64,000 nucleotides of DNA, from assembly GCA_963697285.1 (NCBI GenBank), contig CAVONI010000011.1, positions 992,001 through 1,056,000 on the forward strand. The letters are read 5' to 3'. Positions 49,187 through 58,164 of the stretch are shown piece by piece. The notes beneath the pieces are model-generated. The model ran no database searches and was not told the DNA's origin. It saw only the letters and a list, made by a program, of their open reading frames with translations. The DNA comes from JAEUQQ01 sp963697285. Its GTDB lineage: Bacteria > Acidobacteriota > Vicinamibacteria > Vicinamibacterales > JAFNAJ01. The first letter of the stretch is position 1; every line of letters begins with the position of its first letter. Both the position numbers and the translations under genes were made by a program.

Positions 49187-50143
49187 TCAGTAGTGCTTCT
49201 TCAGGTCCATGCCCGCATAGAGCGACGCGACCTGATCGTACCCGTTGAACATGAGCGTCTTGCGGCGGAAGAACTCGCCGATGCGGCGTTCGCGGCTCTG
49301 CGTCCAGCGCGGATGGTCGACCTCCGGGTTCACGTTCGAGTAGAACCCGTATTCCTGGGGATTGGAGTCGTTCCACGCCGTTCGCGGCTGTGACTCCGTG
49401 AACTTGATCTTCACGATCGACTTGATGCTCTTGAAGCCGTATTTCCACGGCACCACGAGCCGCAGCGGCGCGCCGTTCTGATTCGGCAGCGACTTGCCGT
49501 ACACCCCCACCGCGAGCAGGGTGAGGGGATGCAGGGCCTCGTCCATCCGCAGGCCTTCGACGTACGGCCAGTTGAGCACCTGGTCGCGCTGTCCGAACAT
49601 CTCGCTCGGGCGCAACAGGGTCGTGAACTCGACGAACTTCGCCTTGCTGGTCGGTTCGACTCGCTTTATCAGATCGGCCAGCGGGAACCCCACCCACGGA
49701 ATCACCATCGACCATGCCTCGACGCAGCGGAACCGGTAGACGCGTTCCTCGAGCGGGAACCACTTGAGCAAGTCGTCGATGTTGTAGTCGGCCGGCTTCG
49801 CGCACGCGCCCTCGACCTTCACGGTCCACGGCCGCGTCTTCATCTTGCCGGCGTAGCGCGCCGGGTCTTCCTTGTCGGTCCCGAACTCGTAGAAGTTGTT
49901 GTAGCCAGTGATGTCTTCATACGAGTTCGGCTTCTCGTCGACGGTGTAGGCACTCTTCTGCACGTTCGCCAGCGGCGTCTGCGCCTCGACCGGCGTCACG
50001 AGCGGCGACCCCGGTGCGATGGACGCCGCCGCGGTTGCCAGCGTTCCGCCCACCGCGGTGCGCAGCCACTCACGGCGGTTCCAGTAGTGACGTTCGTCGG
50101 TGATCTCTGCGGCCGGGATGTCGGGGGCGTTCTTGACGAGCAT
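49187..50143 (-). CDS. msrP: Protein-methionine-sulfoxide reductase catalytic subunit
   Basis: A 318-residue periplasmic molybdenum-cofactor enzyme of the sulfite oxidase fold. A twin-arginine signal (NRREWLRTAVGGTLATAAASI) fits folded export with cofactor. The Moco-ligating Cys is in YRFRCVEAWSMVIPWVGFPL; KYGFKSIKSIVKIKF, ESQPRTAWN and SERRIGEFFRRKTLMFNGY-like stretches are typical of MsrP/YedY. It reduces methionine sulfoxide in envelope proteins. GAGGAGA lies before the ATG at 50143. It is transcribed together with msrQ and depends on Moco, for which moaA is at 10.5 kb. Confidence 0.94.
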   Translation of the reverse strand: MLVKNAPDIPAAEITDERHYWNRREWLRTAVGGTLATAAASIAPGSPLVTPVEAQTPLANVQKSAYTVDEKPNSYEDITGYNNFYEFGTDKEDPARYAGKMKTRPWTVKVEGACAKPADYNIDDLLKWFPLEERVYRFRCVEAWSMVIPWVGFPLADLIKRVEPTSKAKFVEFTTLLRPSEMFGQRDQVLNWPYVEGLRMDEALHPLTLLAVGVYGKSLPNQNGAPLRLVVPWKYGFKSIKSIVKIKFTESQPRTAWNDSNPQEYGFYSNVNPEVDHPRWTQSRERRIGEFFRRKTLMFNGYDQVASLYAGMDLKKHY

Positions 50144-50179
50144 CGAAGTCTCCTCGGGAAATCGTATAACCTTCGCGAC

Positions 50180-50866
50180 ATGGACGACGTGCCCGACGGG
50201 CGCTCGCAGCGCCCTGACGTTGCCGACGACGCCGCCTTCCTGTCGTTCGTCTCACACGAACTGCGAGCGCCGCTCACCGTGGCCGTCGGCACCCTGACGA
50301 TGCTCGAGTCTGGCCGCTTCGGCGCGCTGCCCGAGCCGCAACAACGCGCCATTGCGATGGCGGGGCGCGCGGTCGCCCAACTCCACGCGTTCGCCGACGA
50401 CATGAGCACCGCCGCCAGGATCGTCCGCGGCGAATGGCCGCTGACCGCAACCGCTGTGACGTTTCACGACATCATCGCCGATGTCGACCATCGCTTGCAC
50501 CAGTCCAACACCGCGGTTGACGCCGATATTCCCTCAGACGCCTCGAGCATGACAGTGGTTGTCGACCGCGGCGCGATTGCCCGCGCCGTGGGCGCGCTGG
50601 CTCAACTCGCGGCGCGCCAGGCCGGAGCCGAGACCGTGGCGCTGCGCGTGGCGCGACACCACGACGCCGCCTGGTTGGTGATCAGCGCTGGTGTGGCTGC
50701 CGACGCGGTCACGCCTCCGGGAACGGTTCCGGTGGACCCCGCAACGAGCGGGATGGGCTTCGCCCTCTTCGTCGCGACGGCCCTGCTGGCGCTTCACGGT
50801 CTGCGGGCGGTCCGCCTCGACGCGCCGCCCGATGGCGCGGCCTTCGGCGTTGCCTTCCCTGCCTGA
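50180..50866 (+). CDS. Soluble histidine-kinase-like protein
   Basis: A 228-residue protein with a dimerisation/phosphoacceptor (HisKA) helix pair. FLSFVSHELRAPLTVAVGTLTMLESG contains the H-box His, and ADDMSTAARIVRGEWPL begins the linker to a second domain. That domain resembles HATPase_c but lacks a recognisable N-box Asn, and only the late strand GMGFALFVATALLALHG recalls the G-box region. It has no sensor or membrane segment. It may be a phosphotransfer or inactive kinase. The ATG at 50180 is only 36 bases from the divergent msrP start. TATAAC at 50164-50169 lies so close to it that the transcript could be nearly leaderless. The glycosyltransferase gene follows after 14 bases. Confidence 0.65.
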   Translation: MDDVPDGRSQRPDVADDAAFLSFVSHELRAPLTVAVGTLTMLESGRFGALPEPQQRAIAMAGRAVAQLHAFADDMSTAARIVRGEWPLTATAVTFHDIIADVDHRLHQSNTAVDADIPSDASSMTVVVDRGAIARAVGALAQLAARQAGAETVALRVARHHDAAWLVISAGVAADAVTPPGTVPVDPATSGMGFALFVATALLALHGLRAVRLDAPPDGAAFGVAFPA

Positions 50867-50880
50867 GGCGTTGCCCCCGC

Positions 50881-51795
50881 ATGCCTCCCGTCTCGATCGT
50901 CATCGTCAACTGGAACGCTGGGCCAGCCCTGGCACGCGCGGCCAGCACGGCCTGCACGGCAAGTGACGACGTGATCCTGGTGGACAACGGCTCAGCCGAC
51001 GGCAGCGTCGAGACCCTGGGGTCGGCCCGGAACCTCCGCGTGCTGAGCCCCGGCAGGAACCTTGGATTCGCAGGCGGCGTGAACCTTGGCGTCAGGCAGG
51101 CCCGACATCCGCTGATCCTGCTCCTCAATCCCGACGCAGAGGCGTCGACCGCGTCGGTTGCACACCTGAGCGATACCCTGGTTGCGTCGGGCGCGGCCAT
51201 GGCCGGTGGACGTCTCGTGAACGCCGACGGCACGACGCAGGCGGGCTTCACCGTTCGCCGGTTGCCCACGCTGGCGTCGCTGCTGGCCGACGCCCTGTTC
51301 ATCGATCACGTCTGGAGCGGAAATCCGTGGACGCGGCACTACGTGGGAGCCGACCTCGATCTCGAAGGCGATGGCTGGTTCGAGGTCGAGCAACCCGCCG
51401 CGGCATGCCTGCTCGTGACCCGCAAGGCGTTCGACGCGCTTGGAGGGATGGACGAGCGCTACTACCCCGCCTGGTTCGAGGATGTGGACTTCTGCGCCCG
51501 CGCGCACGCAGCGGGCCTGCGCATCGTCTTCGACCGCGCGGCGCCGTTTCCGCACATCGGTGGCGTCTCGGTTCGTGCGCTGGGCCAGGGCGCCTTCCTC
51601 CGCATCTTCCATCGGAATCTCGAGCGCTATGTCGGCCGCCATCTCGGAACGCCTGCACTGCTGGTGCTGAAACCCGTGTGGACGGCAAGCCTCGCCGTCC
51701 GCGCCGTCGCCGCGCTCATGGCGGGCCGGACGGACGACGCGCGTCAACTCCTCGGCGCGGCGGCAGAGCGCCTCGGATTCCGGGGGGCCGCGTGA
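50881..51795 (+). CDS. Glycosyltransferase family 2 (rhamnosyltransferase-like)
   Basis: A 304-residue GT-A enzyme. It opens with VSIVIVNWNAGPAL, then DDVILVDNGSADGSVE (nucleotide-sugar Asp), GRNLGFAGGVNLG, the metal-binding LLLNPDAE, and the acceptor region GGMDERYYPAWFEDVDFCARAHAAG with the ED catalytic pair. This matches WbbL/RfbF-type rhamnosyltransferases. A C-terminal amphipathic stretch (LLVLKPVWTASLAVRAVAALMAG) may attach to the membrane. It is probably involved in O-antigen or exopolysaccharide synthesis. No other sugar genes are nearby. Confidence 0.87.
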   Translation: MPPVSIVIVNWNAGPALARAASTACTASDDVILVDNGSADGSVETLGSARNLRVLSPGRNLGFAGGVNLGVRQARHPLILLLNPDAEASTASVAHLSDTLVASGAAMAGGRLVNADGTTQAGFTVRRLPTLASLLADALFIDHVWSGNPWTRHYVGADLDLEGDGWFEVEQPAAACLLVTRKAFDALGGMDERYYPAWFEDVDFCARAHAAGLRIVFDRAAPFPHIGGVSVRALGQGAFLRIFHRNLERYVGRHLGTPALLVLKPVWTASLAVRAVAALMAGRTDDARQLLGAAAERLGFRGAA

Positions 51796-51829
51796 AGGAG
51801 CACCCCGCACACGATGCTCGCGTGATACC

Positions 51830-52576
51830 GTGACCTTCGTTCGAATCCGACCCGTGCGCCCGCTCGTGTCTTCACTGTGCCTGCTCGTCGCGGCGTGCCT
51901 CGTGCACGTCAGCGCGCAGGTCTCGCCACGCGATGCTTCAGACCGGGCGGCGCTGCGCGCGTGGATTGCCATCCTGGCCGACGCGCAGTTCTACCGCACG
52001 ACCCCTGACGTGACCGACTGCGCGGCGCTCCTGCGGCACGCCGTGCGCGAGGCCGTGCGTCCGCATACCGACGAGTGGTACCGACGGACGCAGTTGCCCC
52101 TCGCGGTGACGCTGGCCGATCCCGTGGCGCGTCCGGGCGAGCGCGACGGGATGTTGCCGCTGTTCGCCGTGACCGCAGGCCGGCGCCCGCGGTTCGCGGA
52201 GTTCGCCGATGCGCAGACGATCATCCGATTCAATGCATCCCCGCTGGGGCGCGAGGTCACGGCGCTGCGACCGGCCGACCTCCTGTACTTCAGGCAGGAA
52301 GGCCAACGCCTGCCGGATCACCTGATGGTCTTCATCGGACGATCGGCGTTCGAGCCGACGGGCGATGACTGGGTCGTGTATCACACGGGACCTTCGGCGG
52401 CCGCAGGCGTGACTGCCGGCAGGGCAGGCGATGCCGCGGCCACCGGAGAACCCGTGCCGGGCGGGGAAGTACGGAAGGTGCGGCTGTCTGACCTGCAGCG
52501 GCATCCGTCGCCGCGCTGGCGTCCCGTGTCGATCAACCGTGCGTTCGTCGGCGTGTTCCGGCTCACGATGGTGTAA
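51830..52576 (+). CDS. DUF1175 (YfaT-like) secreted protein
   Basis: A 248-residue protein with a signal peptide (SSLCLLVAACLVHVSAQ) and a DUF1175 core. FRAWI-like RAWIAILADAQFYRTTPDVTDCAALLRHAVREAV, RFNASPLGREV, ALRPADLLYFRQEGQRLPDHLMVFIG and VVYHTG are characteristic of E. coli YfaT relatives, which look like NlpC/P60-type cysteine hydrolases (Cys in DCAALLRHA, His in DHLMVFIG). As in E. coli, it sits directly beside an alpha-2-macroglobulin gene (6-base gap). It starts at a GTG. It probably acts on the cell wall in support of the macroglobulin. Confidence 0.78.
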   Translation: MTFVRIRPVRPLVSSLCLLVAACLVHVSAQVSPRDASDRAALRAWIAILADAQFYRTTPDVTDCAALLRHAVREAVRPHTDEWYRRTQLPLAVTLADPVARPGERDGMLPLFAVTAGRRPRFAEFADAQTIIRFNASPLGREVTALRPADLLYFRQEGQRLPDHLMVFIGRSAFEPTGDDWVVYHTGPSAAAGVTAGRAGDAAATGEPVPGGEVRKVRLSDLQRHPSPRWRPVSINRAFVGVFRLTMV

Positions 52577-52582
52577 CCCCTC

Positions 52583-55500
52583 ATGAACATGATGCGTGAT
52601 GCGAATTGGCGACGGATGACTGACCACGAGTCGCGCTCCTCGACTGCGGCGCCCGCGGCAGGCAACGCAGGCAAGGCCGCGCCGTCGTGCGGCGCCAGGC
52701 CACACGCCAGGTCGGGGATCGTTCTCGTTGGCCTGTTGGTCGCTGGCCTCCAGTACCACGGCGTGGTGCGCGCGCAGGCGAGTGCCGACCCCGCGTTCTC
52801 GCTGTCGAGCGGCGAGGTCGTCGCACCGGGCAGCGACATCAGAATTTCGGTCGGCTTCGAGCGGCTCGACCATCTCGACTTCCGCGTCTACCGCATCGCC
52901 GACCCCGTCGCGTTCTTCGCGGGACTGAAGGACCTGCACGAGCTGGGCAGTCCCGAGCCCTCGGTGGAACAGGAGCGGACGCTCATCGAGCGCATCGCCT
53001 CGTGGAAGGCCGGATGGCGTGCATCGGTTCGTGACTTCCTCCGCTCGCAGGTTTCCTGGGAGTACCGCCAGGCGCGCAACCGTCGCGTGAGCGCGGGCAC
53101 GCCCACCGTCACCCGCCAGCGTGTCGCGGCGACCAGCTACGCGCAGATCGCGCCCCTCAACCCGGCCCAGGTCGTCGCGTCGTTCCGCGAGATCCTGCCC
53201 CTGCGGCGAGACGCCGAGTCGCGCAGCATTCCACTCGAGCTGACGACGCCCGGTGTCTACCTCGTCGAGGCCACCCACGGGCGCCTGCGCGCGTTCACCA
53301 TCGTCATCGTCTCGAACCTCGGGTTGATCACGAAGACCGCGCCTGGCCAGGTCGTGATGTACGCCGCCGACCGCGTGTCGGGTGACCCGAAGGCCGCGTG
53401 CTCGACCGCGGTGGTCGTCAACCAGCAGGTCGTGACCCGCGGCACGACGGCGACGGATGGCACCTACGAGGCCGCGATGCCGACCGCAGAGGTCGATGGC
53501 ATGGTGACGCTCGCCACGTGCGGCGGCGACACCATCGTCGCGGATCCCGGCGGCTACTTCCTGCGTGGCCGGGCGCGCGAACTGGCAGGCTACGTCTACA
53601 CCGACCGTCCCGTGTACCGCCCGGGACACATGGTGAACCTCAAGGCCGTCCTGCGCTGGAAGGAACGCGGCCTGGTGGTGCCCTTCGACCGAAAGAGCGT
53701 CGAGATCTCGATCGTGGATCCCGACGACAAGGTACTGACGCGAATCCAACGCCCGGTGGACGTCTTCGGAACGGTCAACGCGTCGTTCACCATCCCGTCG
53801 GCGGCGTCGCTCGGAGACTACTCGGTCCGCGTCACGAGCGAAGACGACACGGCGTCGGGGTCGTTCGAGGTGCAGGAGTACCGGAAGCCCGAGTTCGAGG
53901 TCGACGTCAGCGTGCCCGCCCGGTTCATCCAGCAGGGCAAGAGGACGACGGCCACCATCCGCGCGAAGTACTACTTCGGACAACCGGTCGCGGGAGGCCG
54001 CGTCACGTACGTCGTCTACCGCTCGAACTACTACTCACCCTTCCGGTATGTCAGCACGCCGAGCGACGAACCGTCCTACTACAGCGACTACGACGGCGAC
54101 CGCGTGTTCGAGGGCACGGCAACGCTCGATGGCAAGGGAGAGGCGACGGTCACGATCGACGTGCCGACCGACGCTCAGGCCGACGAAGACATCAACGACA
54201 TGACCCTGAAGGTCGAGGCGCGGGTGACCGACCGCAGCGAGCGCGAGGTGTCTGCCAGGGCCACGTTCCACGCGACGTGGGGAACGTTCCTGGTCGCCAT
54301 GGAGCCGGGACGCTACCTGTATCGTCCGGGGACCGCCGCGAGCGTGAGCGTTCGCACCGTCGACTACGTGGGGGTGCCACAGCCGAAGGTGCCCGTGACG
54401 CTGACGCTCGAGCGGCGGTACTACGAGGAGCCCGGGGAGCCCGCGAGGGCGCAGACGCTCGTCTCGACGACCACCGTCACGACCGACGCGGAAGGCCGCG
54501 CCAACTGGCGCCTGACGATGCCCACGGAGACCGGCTACTACGTCTTCACGGCGCGGGCGACGTCGGCGGGCCGCACGATCGAGGAGCACGTCAACGTCAG
54601 CGTGCCGGGCACCGACGACACGTTCGACGAGGACGGCGGCTCCCCTACCGAACTCGTGAGCGACAAGACCGAGTACGCGCCGGGCGACGTCGCCAGGGTC
54701 ATGGTGCGGGGCGACGATGTCGGCGGCGCGGTCCTGGCCGCCAAGGAGCGGAACACCACGTCGTGGCGGTCGCTCTTCAGGATCAGGAACGGCGACGTCA
54801 TCGAGGTCCCGATCGCTGAAGACGACATCGGCGACATCTACGTGACCGTCGCGTTCGTGAGACAGGGACGCCTCAATACCGCCGAGCGAAGGCTGAGGGT
54901 TCCACCCGTCGCAAAGCGGATCACGCTGACCGTGACACCGGCGCAGGTCGTGGCGAAGCCGCGCGATCCGGCGGTGTTCGCCGTGAAGGCGACCGACCAC
55001 CTCGGTGCACCGGTGCGTGCACAGGTCAGCATCGGCGTCGTCGACGAGGCTCTCTACGGCGTCCGCCAGGACACGACGAGCGATCCGCTGCGCTTCTTCT
55101 ATCGCCGGGCATACTCAGACGTGTCCACGTCGTTCTCGCGCGGTTACTACTTCACGGGGTACTCGGGATCCCAGGTGCTGAAGCTCGCACAGCGGCGCCG
55201 GCCGATGGTGCTGGCCGACTTCAAGGCCGAGCGTCCGGCGCGCGACGCGGTGCGCAAGGAGTTCCCCGACGCGATCTTCTGGCTTGCCGACCTGGTGACC
55301 GACGTCAACGGCGAGGGTACGGTGCGCGTCACCTATCCCGATTCACTGACGACATGGCGGCTCACCGCACGCGCGGTCACCGCCGACACGAAGGTCGGCG
55401 TGGCACTCACCCGCACCACCACGACCAAGGACGTCATCGTCAGGCTGGCCACGCCGCGGTTCCTCACCGAAGGCGACACCGTGAGCGTACCGCTCGTGAC

Positions 55501-57433
55501 GCACAACTACTTGCCGCAGTCCGAATCCTTTGCCATGACCGTCGCAGCCGAGGGCCTCAGCGCCGCGAACGCGAACGCCGCCGGCACGCGAACATCCTCC
55601 ATCGGCGCCGGCGGCGAGGATCGTTCGTCGTGGACCTTCACCGCAGACGCGGTCGGCACGGCGACGCTGACCGCGCGCGCCACGAGCGCGCAAGACGAGG
55701 ACGCCATGCAGGTCAGCCTGCCGGTACTGCCCTATGGCCTCAAGCGCGAGGTCGGCATATCGGGCACCGTTGGCGAGACGTCGGAGCGCACGGCGAGCGT
55801 CGACATCCCGGCGGCCTCGAACGCGGCCGCCCGCTCGATCGAGGTGTCGCTCGCGCCATCGCTCGCGGGCTCGCTGCTGGGCGCACTCGACTTCCTCACC
55901 GGCTATCCCTACGGATGCACCGAGCAGACGCTGTCGAGCTTCCTGCCCAACCTGCTCGTCCTGCGTGCGCTGGAGCAACTGAAACTCGAACCGACCGAGC
56001 GCGTGCGTCTCGCGCCGCGCATGGCCGATGCAGGGCTGAAGCGGCTCTACGACTACCAGCACGACGACGGGGGGTTCGGATGGTGGAAGACCGACGAGAA
56101 CCATCCGTTCATGACTGCCTACGCGCTCTACGGCCTCGTCGAAGCCCGGCGCGCTGAACGTCAGGTCGACGCCGGACGCCTCGAGCGCGCTGCGGCCGCC
56201 ACGGCGCAGCTCTATGCGAAGTACCCGCGCATGGTGGCCGACCTGAAGGCCTACCTGGCGTTTGCGCTTGCGCAGGCGGCCACCATCGGGGTGACGCCGG
56301 AGGGCTGGGACGCGGTCGCGGTAGCCGACGAGTTGTGGGACGCGCGGTCGCGGATGACGCCTCAGGGGTTCGCCTTGCTGCTGATGACGCTCGACGCCGC
56401 GAAGGACGCGCGCGGCGACGGCCTGGCCAACGAGCTGGCCGCCGGCGCCCAGCGTCGTGGTGACCTCGCGTGGTGGCCGACCGACCACGATCCGCTGCTC
56501 GACGACTGGGGCGACTCCAGCGTCGAGGCCACCGCCCTCGCCCTGCAGGCCCTCGCGCAACGCGACGGGTCGCATCAGTTGCTCGAACCTGCCGTGCGCT
56601 GGCTGCTCGCCAACCGCGCGTCGGGATCGTACTGGTCCACGACGAAGCAAAGCGCAATGGCGCTGTACGGCCTCCTCGCGTACATGAAGGCACGCAACGA
56701 AACGCCGGCAACCTTCAGCGTCGACGTGCTGGTCAACGGGAGCAAGGTCGCGACCCGGGAGTTCACCCCGGCCATGTTCACCGAGCCGAACCCGATCGTT
56801 CTCTCGGCCCCCGGGCGAGCGGGCGCGAACGATGTGCGCATCGTCAAGCGCGGCGGCGGGACGTTGTACTGGACGGCGACGGCACGCTATTACGACAACC
56901 GCGAATCGCTCGAGCCGACGGGCACGCGGAAGCTGGCGCTGAGCCGGAAGTACTTCACGCTGACATCGGTGCGGGTGAATGACCGCCTGGTGTATCGCGA
57001 GACGCCGTTTGCCGGTACGGCCGGGCCCGGTGACCTGATCCTGGTGCGCATGACCGTGGCCGGTGCCAACGACTGGCGTTACCTCGCGATTGAGGACCCG
57101 CTGCCTGCCGGCGCCGAGGCGATCGAGCCGCCTGACGGCTTCGAGCTCGAACGGTCCGATGATCGCGGGTGGTGGTACGGGCGCGCGCGCCGCGAGTATC
57201 GCGACACGCGTGTCGTGCAGTTCGAGGATCGCCTGCCCGGGGGCCGGGTCGACTTCATGTACCTGCTGCGCGTGGTCACGCCTGGGACGTTCCGCGCGAT
57301 GCCGGCGCAGGTCGTTCCCATGTACGTGCCTGGCGTCAGCGCGTCGACGACGGCGGCGCGGTTCATCGTGGCCGATCCGTCAACCGCGCCGACGGCGCCG
57401 TCAACTGTCCAACCCGAGGGAGGTCGTCGATGA
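52583..57433 (+). CDS. Bacterial alpha-2-macroglobulin with thioester
   Basis: A 1,616-residue protease trap. An N-terminal membrane stretch (IVLVGLLVAGLQYHGVVRAQ) lacks a lipobox Cys, so it is periplasmic or signal-anchored. Macroglobulin domains follow (YVYTDRPVYRPGHMVNLKAVLRW, DYSVRVTSEDDTASGSFEVQEYRKPEFEV), then FRDAIFW-like FPDAIFWLADLVTDVNGEGTVRVTYPDSLTTWRLTARAVT before the complement-like domain. The thioester motif GCTEQ has Cys at about residue 1112 in YPYGCTEQTLSSF. A toroid of helices follows (DDGGFGWWKTDENHPFMTAYALYGLVEA). The C-terminal MG10-like domain ends RAMPAQVVPMYVPGVSA. It resembles the YfaS branch, which occurs with YfaT rather than PbpC. It traps foreign proteases in the periplasm. 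It overlaps the next gene by 4 bases. Confidence 0.93.
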   Translation: MNMMRDANWRRMTDHESRSSTAAPAAGNAGKAAPSCGARPHARSGIVLVGLLVAGLQYHGVVRAQASADPAFSLSSGEVVAPGSDIRISVGFERLDHLDFRVYRIADPVAFFAGLKDLHELGSPEPSVEQERTLIERIASWKAGWRASVRDFLRSQVSWEYRQARNRRVSAGTPTVTRQRVAATSYAQIAPLNPAQVVASFREILPLRRDAESRSIPLELTTPGVYLVEATHGRLRAFTIVIVSNLGLITKTAPGQVVMYAADRVSGDPKAACSTAVVVNQQVVTRGTTATDGTYEAAMPTAEVDGMVTLATCGGDTIVADPGGYFLRGRARELAGYVYTDRPVYRPGHMVNLKAVLRWKERGLVVPFDRKSVEISIVDPDDKVLTRIQRPVDVFGTVNASFTIPSAASLGDYSVRVTSEDDTASGSFEVQEYRKPEFEVDVSVPARFIQQGKRTTATIRAKYYFGQPVAGGRVTYVVYRSNYYSPFRYVSTPSDEPSYYSDYDGDRVFEGTATLDGKGEATVTIDVPTDAQADEDINDMTLKVEARVTDRSEREVSARATFHATWGTFLVAMEPGRYLYRPGTAASVSVRTVDYVGVPQPKVPVTLTLERRYYEEPGEPARAQTLVSTTTVTTDAEGRANWRLTMPTETGYYVFTARATSAGRTIEEHVNVSVPGTDDTFDEDGGSPTELVSDKTEYAPGDVARVMVRGDDVGGAVLAAKERNTTSWRSLFRIRNGDVIEVPIAEDDIGDIYVTVAFVRQGRLNTAERRLRVPPVAKRITLTVTPAQVVAKPRDPAVFAVKATDHLGAPVRAQVSIGVVDEALYGVRQDTTSDPLRFFYRRAYSDVSTSFSRGYYFTGYSGSQVLKLAQRRRPMVLADFKAERPARDAVRKEFPDAIFWLADLVTDVNGEGTVRVTYPDSLTTWRLTARAVTADTKVGVALTRTTTTKDVIVRLATPRFLTEGDTVSVPLVTHNYLPQSESFAMTVAAEGLSAANANAAGTRTSSIGAGGEDRSSWTFTADAVGTATLTARATSAQDEDAMQVSLPVLPYGLKREVGISGTVGETSERTASVDIPAASNAAARSIEVSLAPSLAGSLLGALDFLTGYPYGCTEQTLSSFLPNLLVLRALEQLKLEPTERVRLAPRMADAGLKRLYDYQHDDGGFGWWKTDENHPFMTAYALYGLVEARRAERQVDAGRLERAAAATAQLYAKYPRMVADLKAYLAFALAQAATIGVTPEGWDAVAVADELWDARSRMTPQGFALLLMTLDAAKDARGDGLANELAAGAQRRGDLAWWPTDHDPLLDDWGDSSVEATALALQALAQRDGSHQLLEPAVRWLLANRASGSYWSTTKQSAMALYGLLAYMKARNETPATFSVDVLVNGSKVATREFTPAMFTEPNPIVLSAPGRAGANDVRIVKRGGGTLYWTATARYYDNRESLEPTGTRKLALSRKYFTLTSVRVNDRLVYRETPFAGTAGPGDLILVRMTVAGANDWRYLAIEDPLPAGAEAIEPPDGFELERSDDRGWWYGRARREYRDTRVVQFEDRLPGGRVDFMYLLRVVTPGTFRAMPAQVVPMYVPGVSASTTAARFIVADPSTAPTAPSTVQPEGGRR

Positions 57434-58164
57434 GCCGAGTTGCCGTGGCTCGTGTCGCGTGGCTCACGCTGGGCCACGCGCTGGTGCTCGCGCTGGCCTG
57501 GGGACTGGTCAACGTGCCCGACTCCAACGCGCTGATGATCGGGCTCTCGATCGCAACCGTGGCCCTGATCATCTTCGCGTTCTCGGTCGTCAACGCCACG
57601 GCGGCCGAGTGGCTGCTCCCGGGGCGCACGTGGCGCGAGGCCGTCGAGGCCAGCGCATCCAGCGTGCCCGTGATCGTCGCCGCCGTGGCCCTGGTCGGGG
57701 TGTTCTGGTGGACCGGCGACGTCTTCGGCGGGTGGTTCACCGCTCATCGCGGTGAGTTCGATGCCTGGCTCATCGCGACGTTCGACATGACGAAGACCGC
57801 GTGGCTCGATCGCGTGGCGTCAGCAGTCGTCTTCCTCTGGGTGGGCGTCGTCGGTGTCTCGCTGGCGGTGGCGCTCGTGTTCGCGCGACTGGAGCGGGGG
57901 GCGGGCGCGGTCGTCCGCTTCGAGTGGCTTCGCGCGGGCCTGTCGCGCGACCAGTTGATGCTGACGGCAGTCGCGATGACGCTGCTGATCGCACTGCCCT
58001 GGCAGGGAATGTTCTGGCGACCGCGCGGACTTCCTCCCACGTGGTGGCAGCCAGCGTTTGCGTCGGTGAAGATAGGCGTGATCTTCGTCGCGATGAACGT
58101 CGGGTGGTTGCTCGTGCTGCTGGCCGGAGCGCGCAACGTGTCGACGGCCGACTCAACGCGATAG
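57430..58164 (+). CDS. Polytopic membrane protein of unknown function
   Basis: 244 residues with about six predicted membrane helices: VAWLTLGHALVLALAWGLV, MIGLSIATVALIIFAFSVV, VPVIVAAVALVGVFWW, AVVFLWVGVVGVSLAVALVF, LMLTAVAMTLLIALPWQG and IGVIFVAMNVGWLLVLLAG. No motif identifies a transporter or enzyme. Its ATG overlaps the stop of the alpha-2-macroglobulin gene by 4 bases (ATGA), so it is co-translated with it and may anchor or assist it. Its 3' end overlaps the convergent SpoIID gene by 12 bases. Confidence 0.7.
   Translation: MSRVAVARVAWLTLGHALVLALAWGLVNVPDSNALMIGLSIATVALIIFAFSVVNATAAEWLLPGRTWREAVEASASSVPVIVAAVALVGVFWWTGDVFGGWFTAHRGEFDAWLIATFDMTKTAWLDRVASAVVFLWVGVVGVSLAVALVFARLERGAGAVVRFEWLRAGLSRDQLMLTAVAMTLLIALPWQGMFWRPRGLPPTWWQPAFASVKIGVIFVAMNVGWLLVLLAGARNVSTADSTR

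Noticed and set aside
51938..53983. A 681-codon minus-strand open frame across DUF1175 and the macroglobulin start
   Set aside because: Spans two well-supported plus-strand genes and has no motif of its own.
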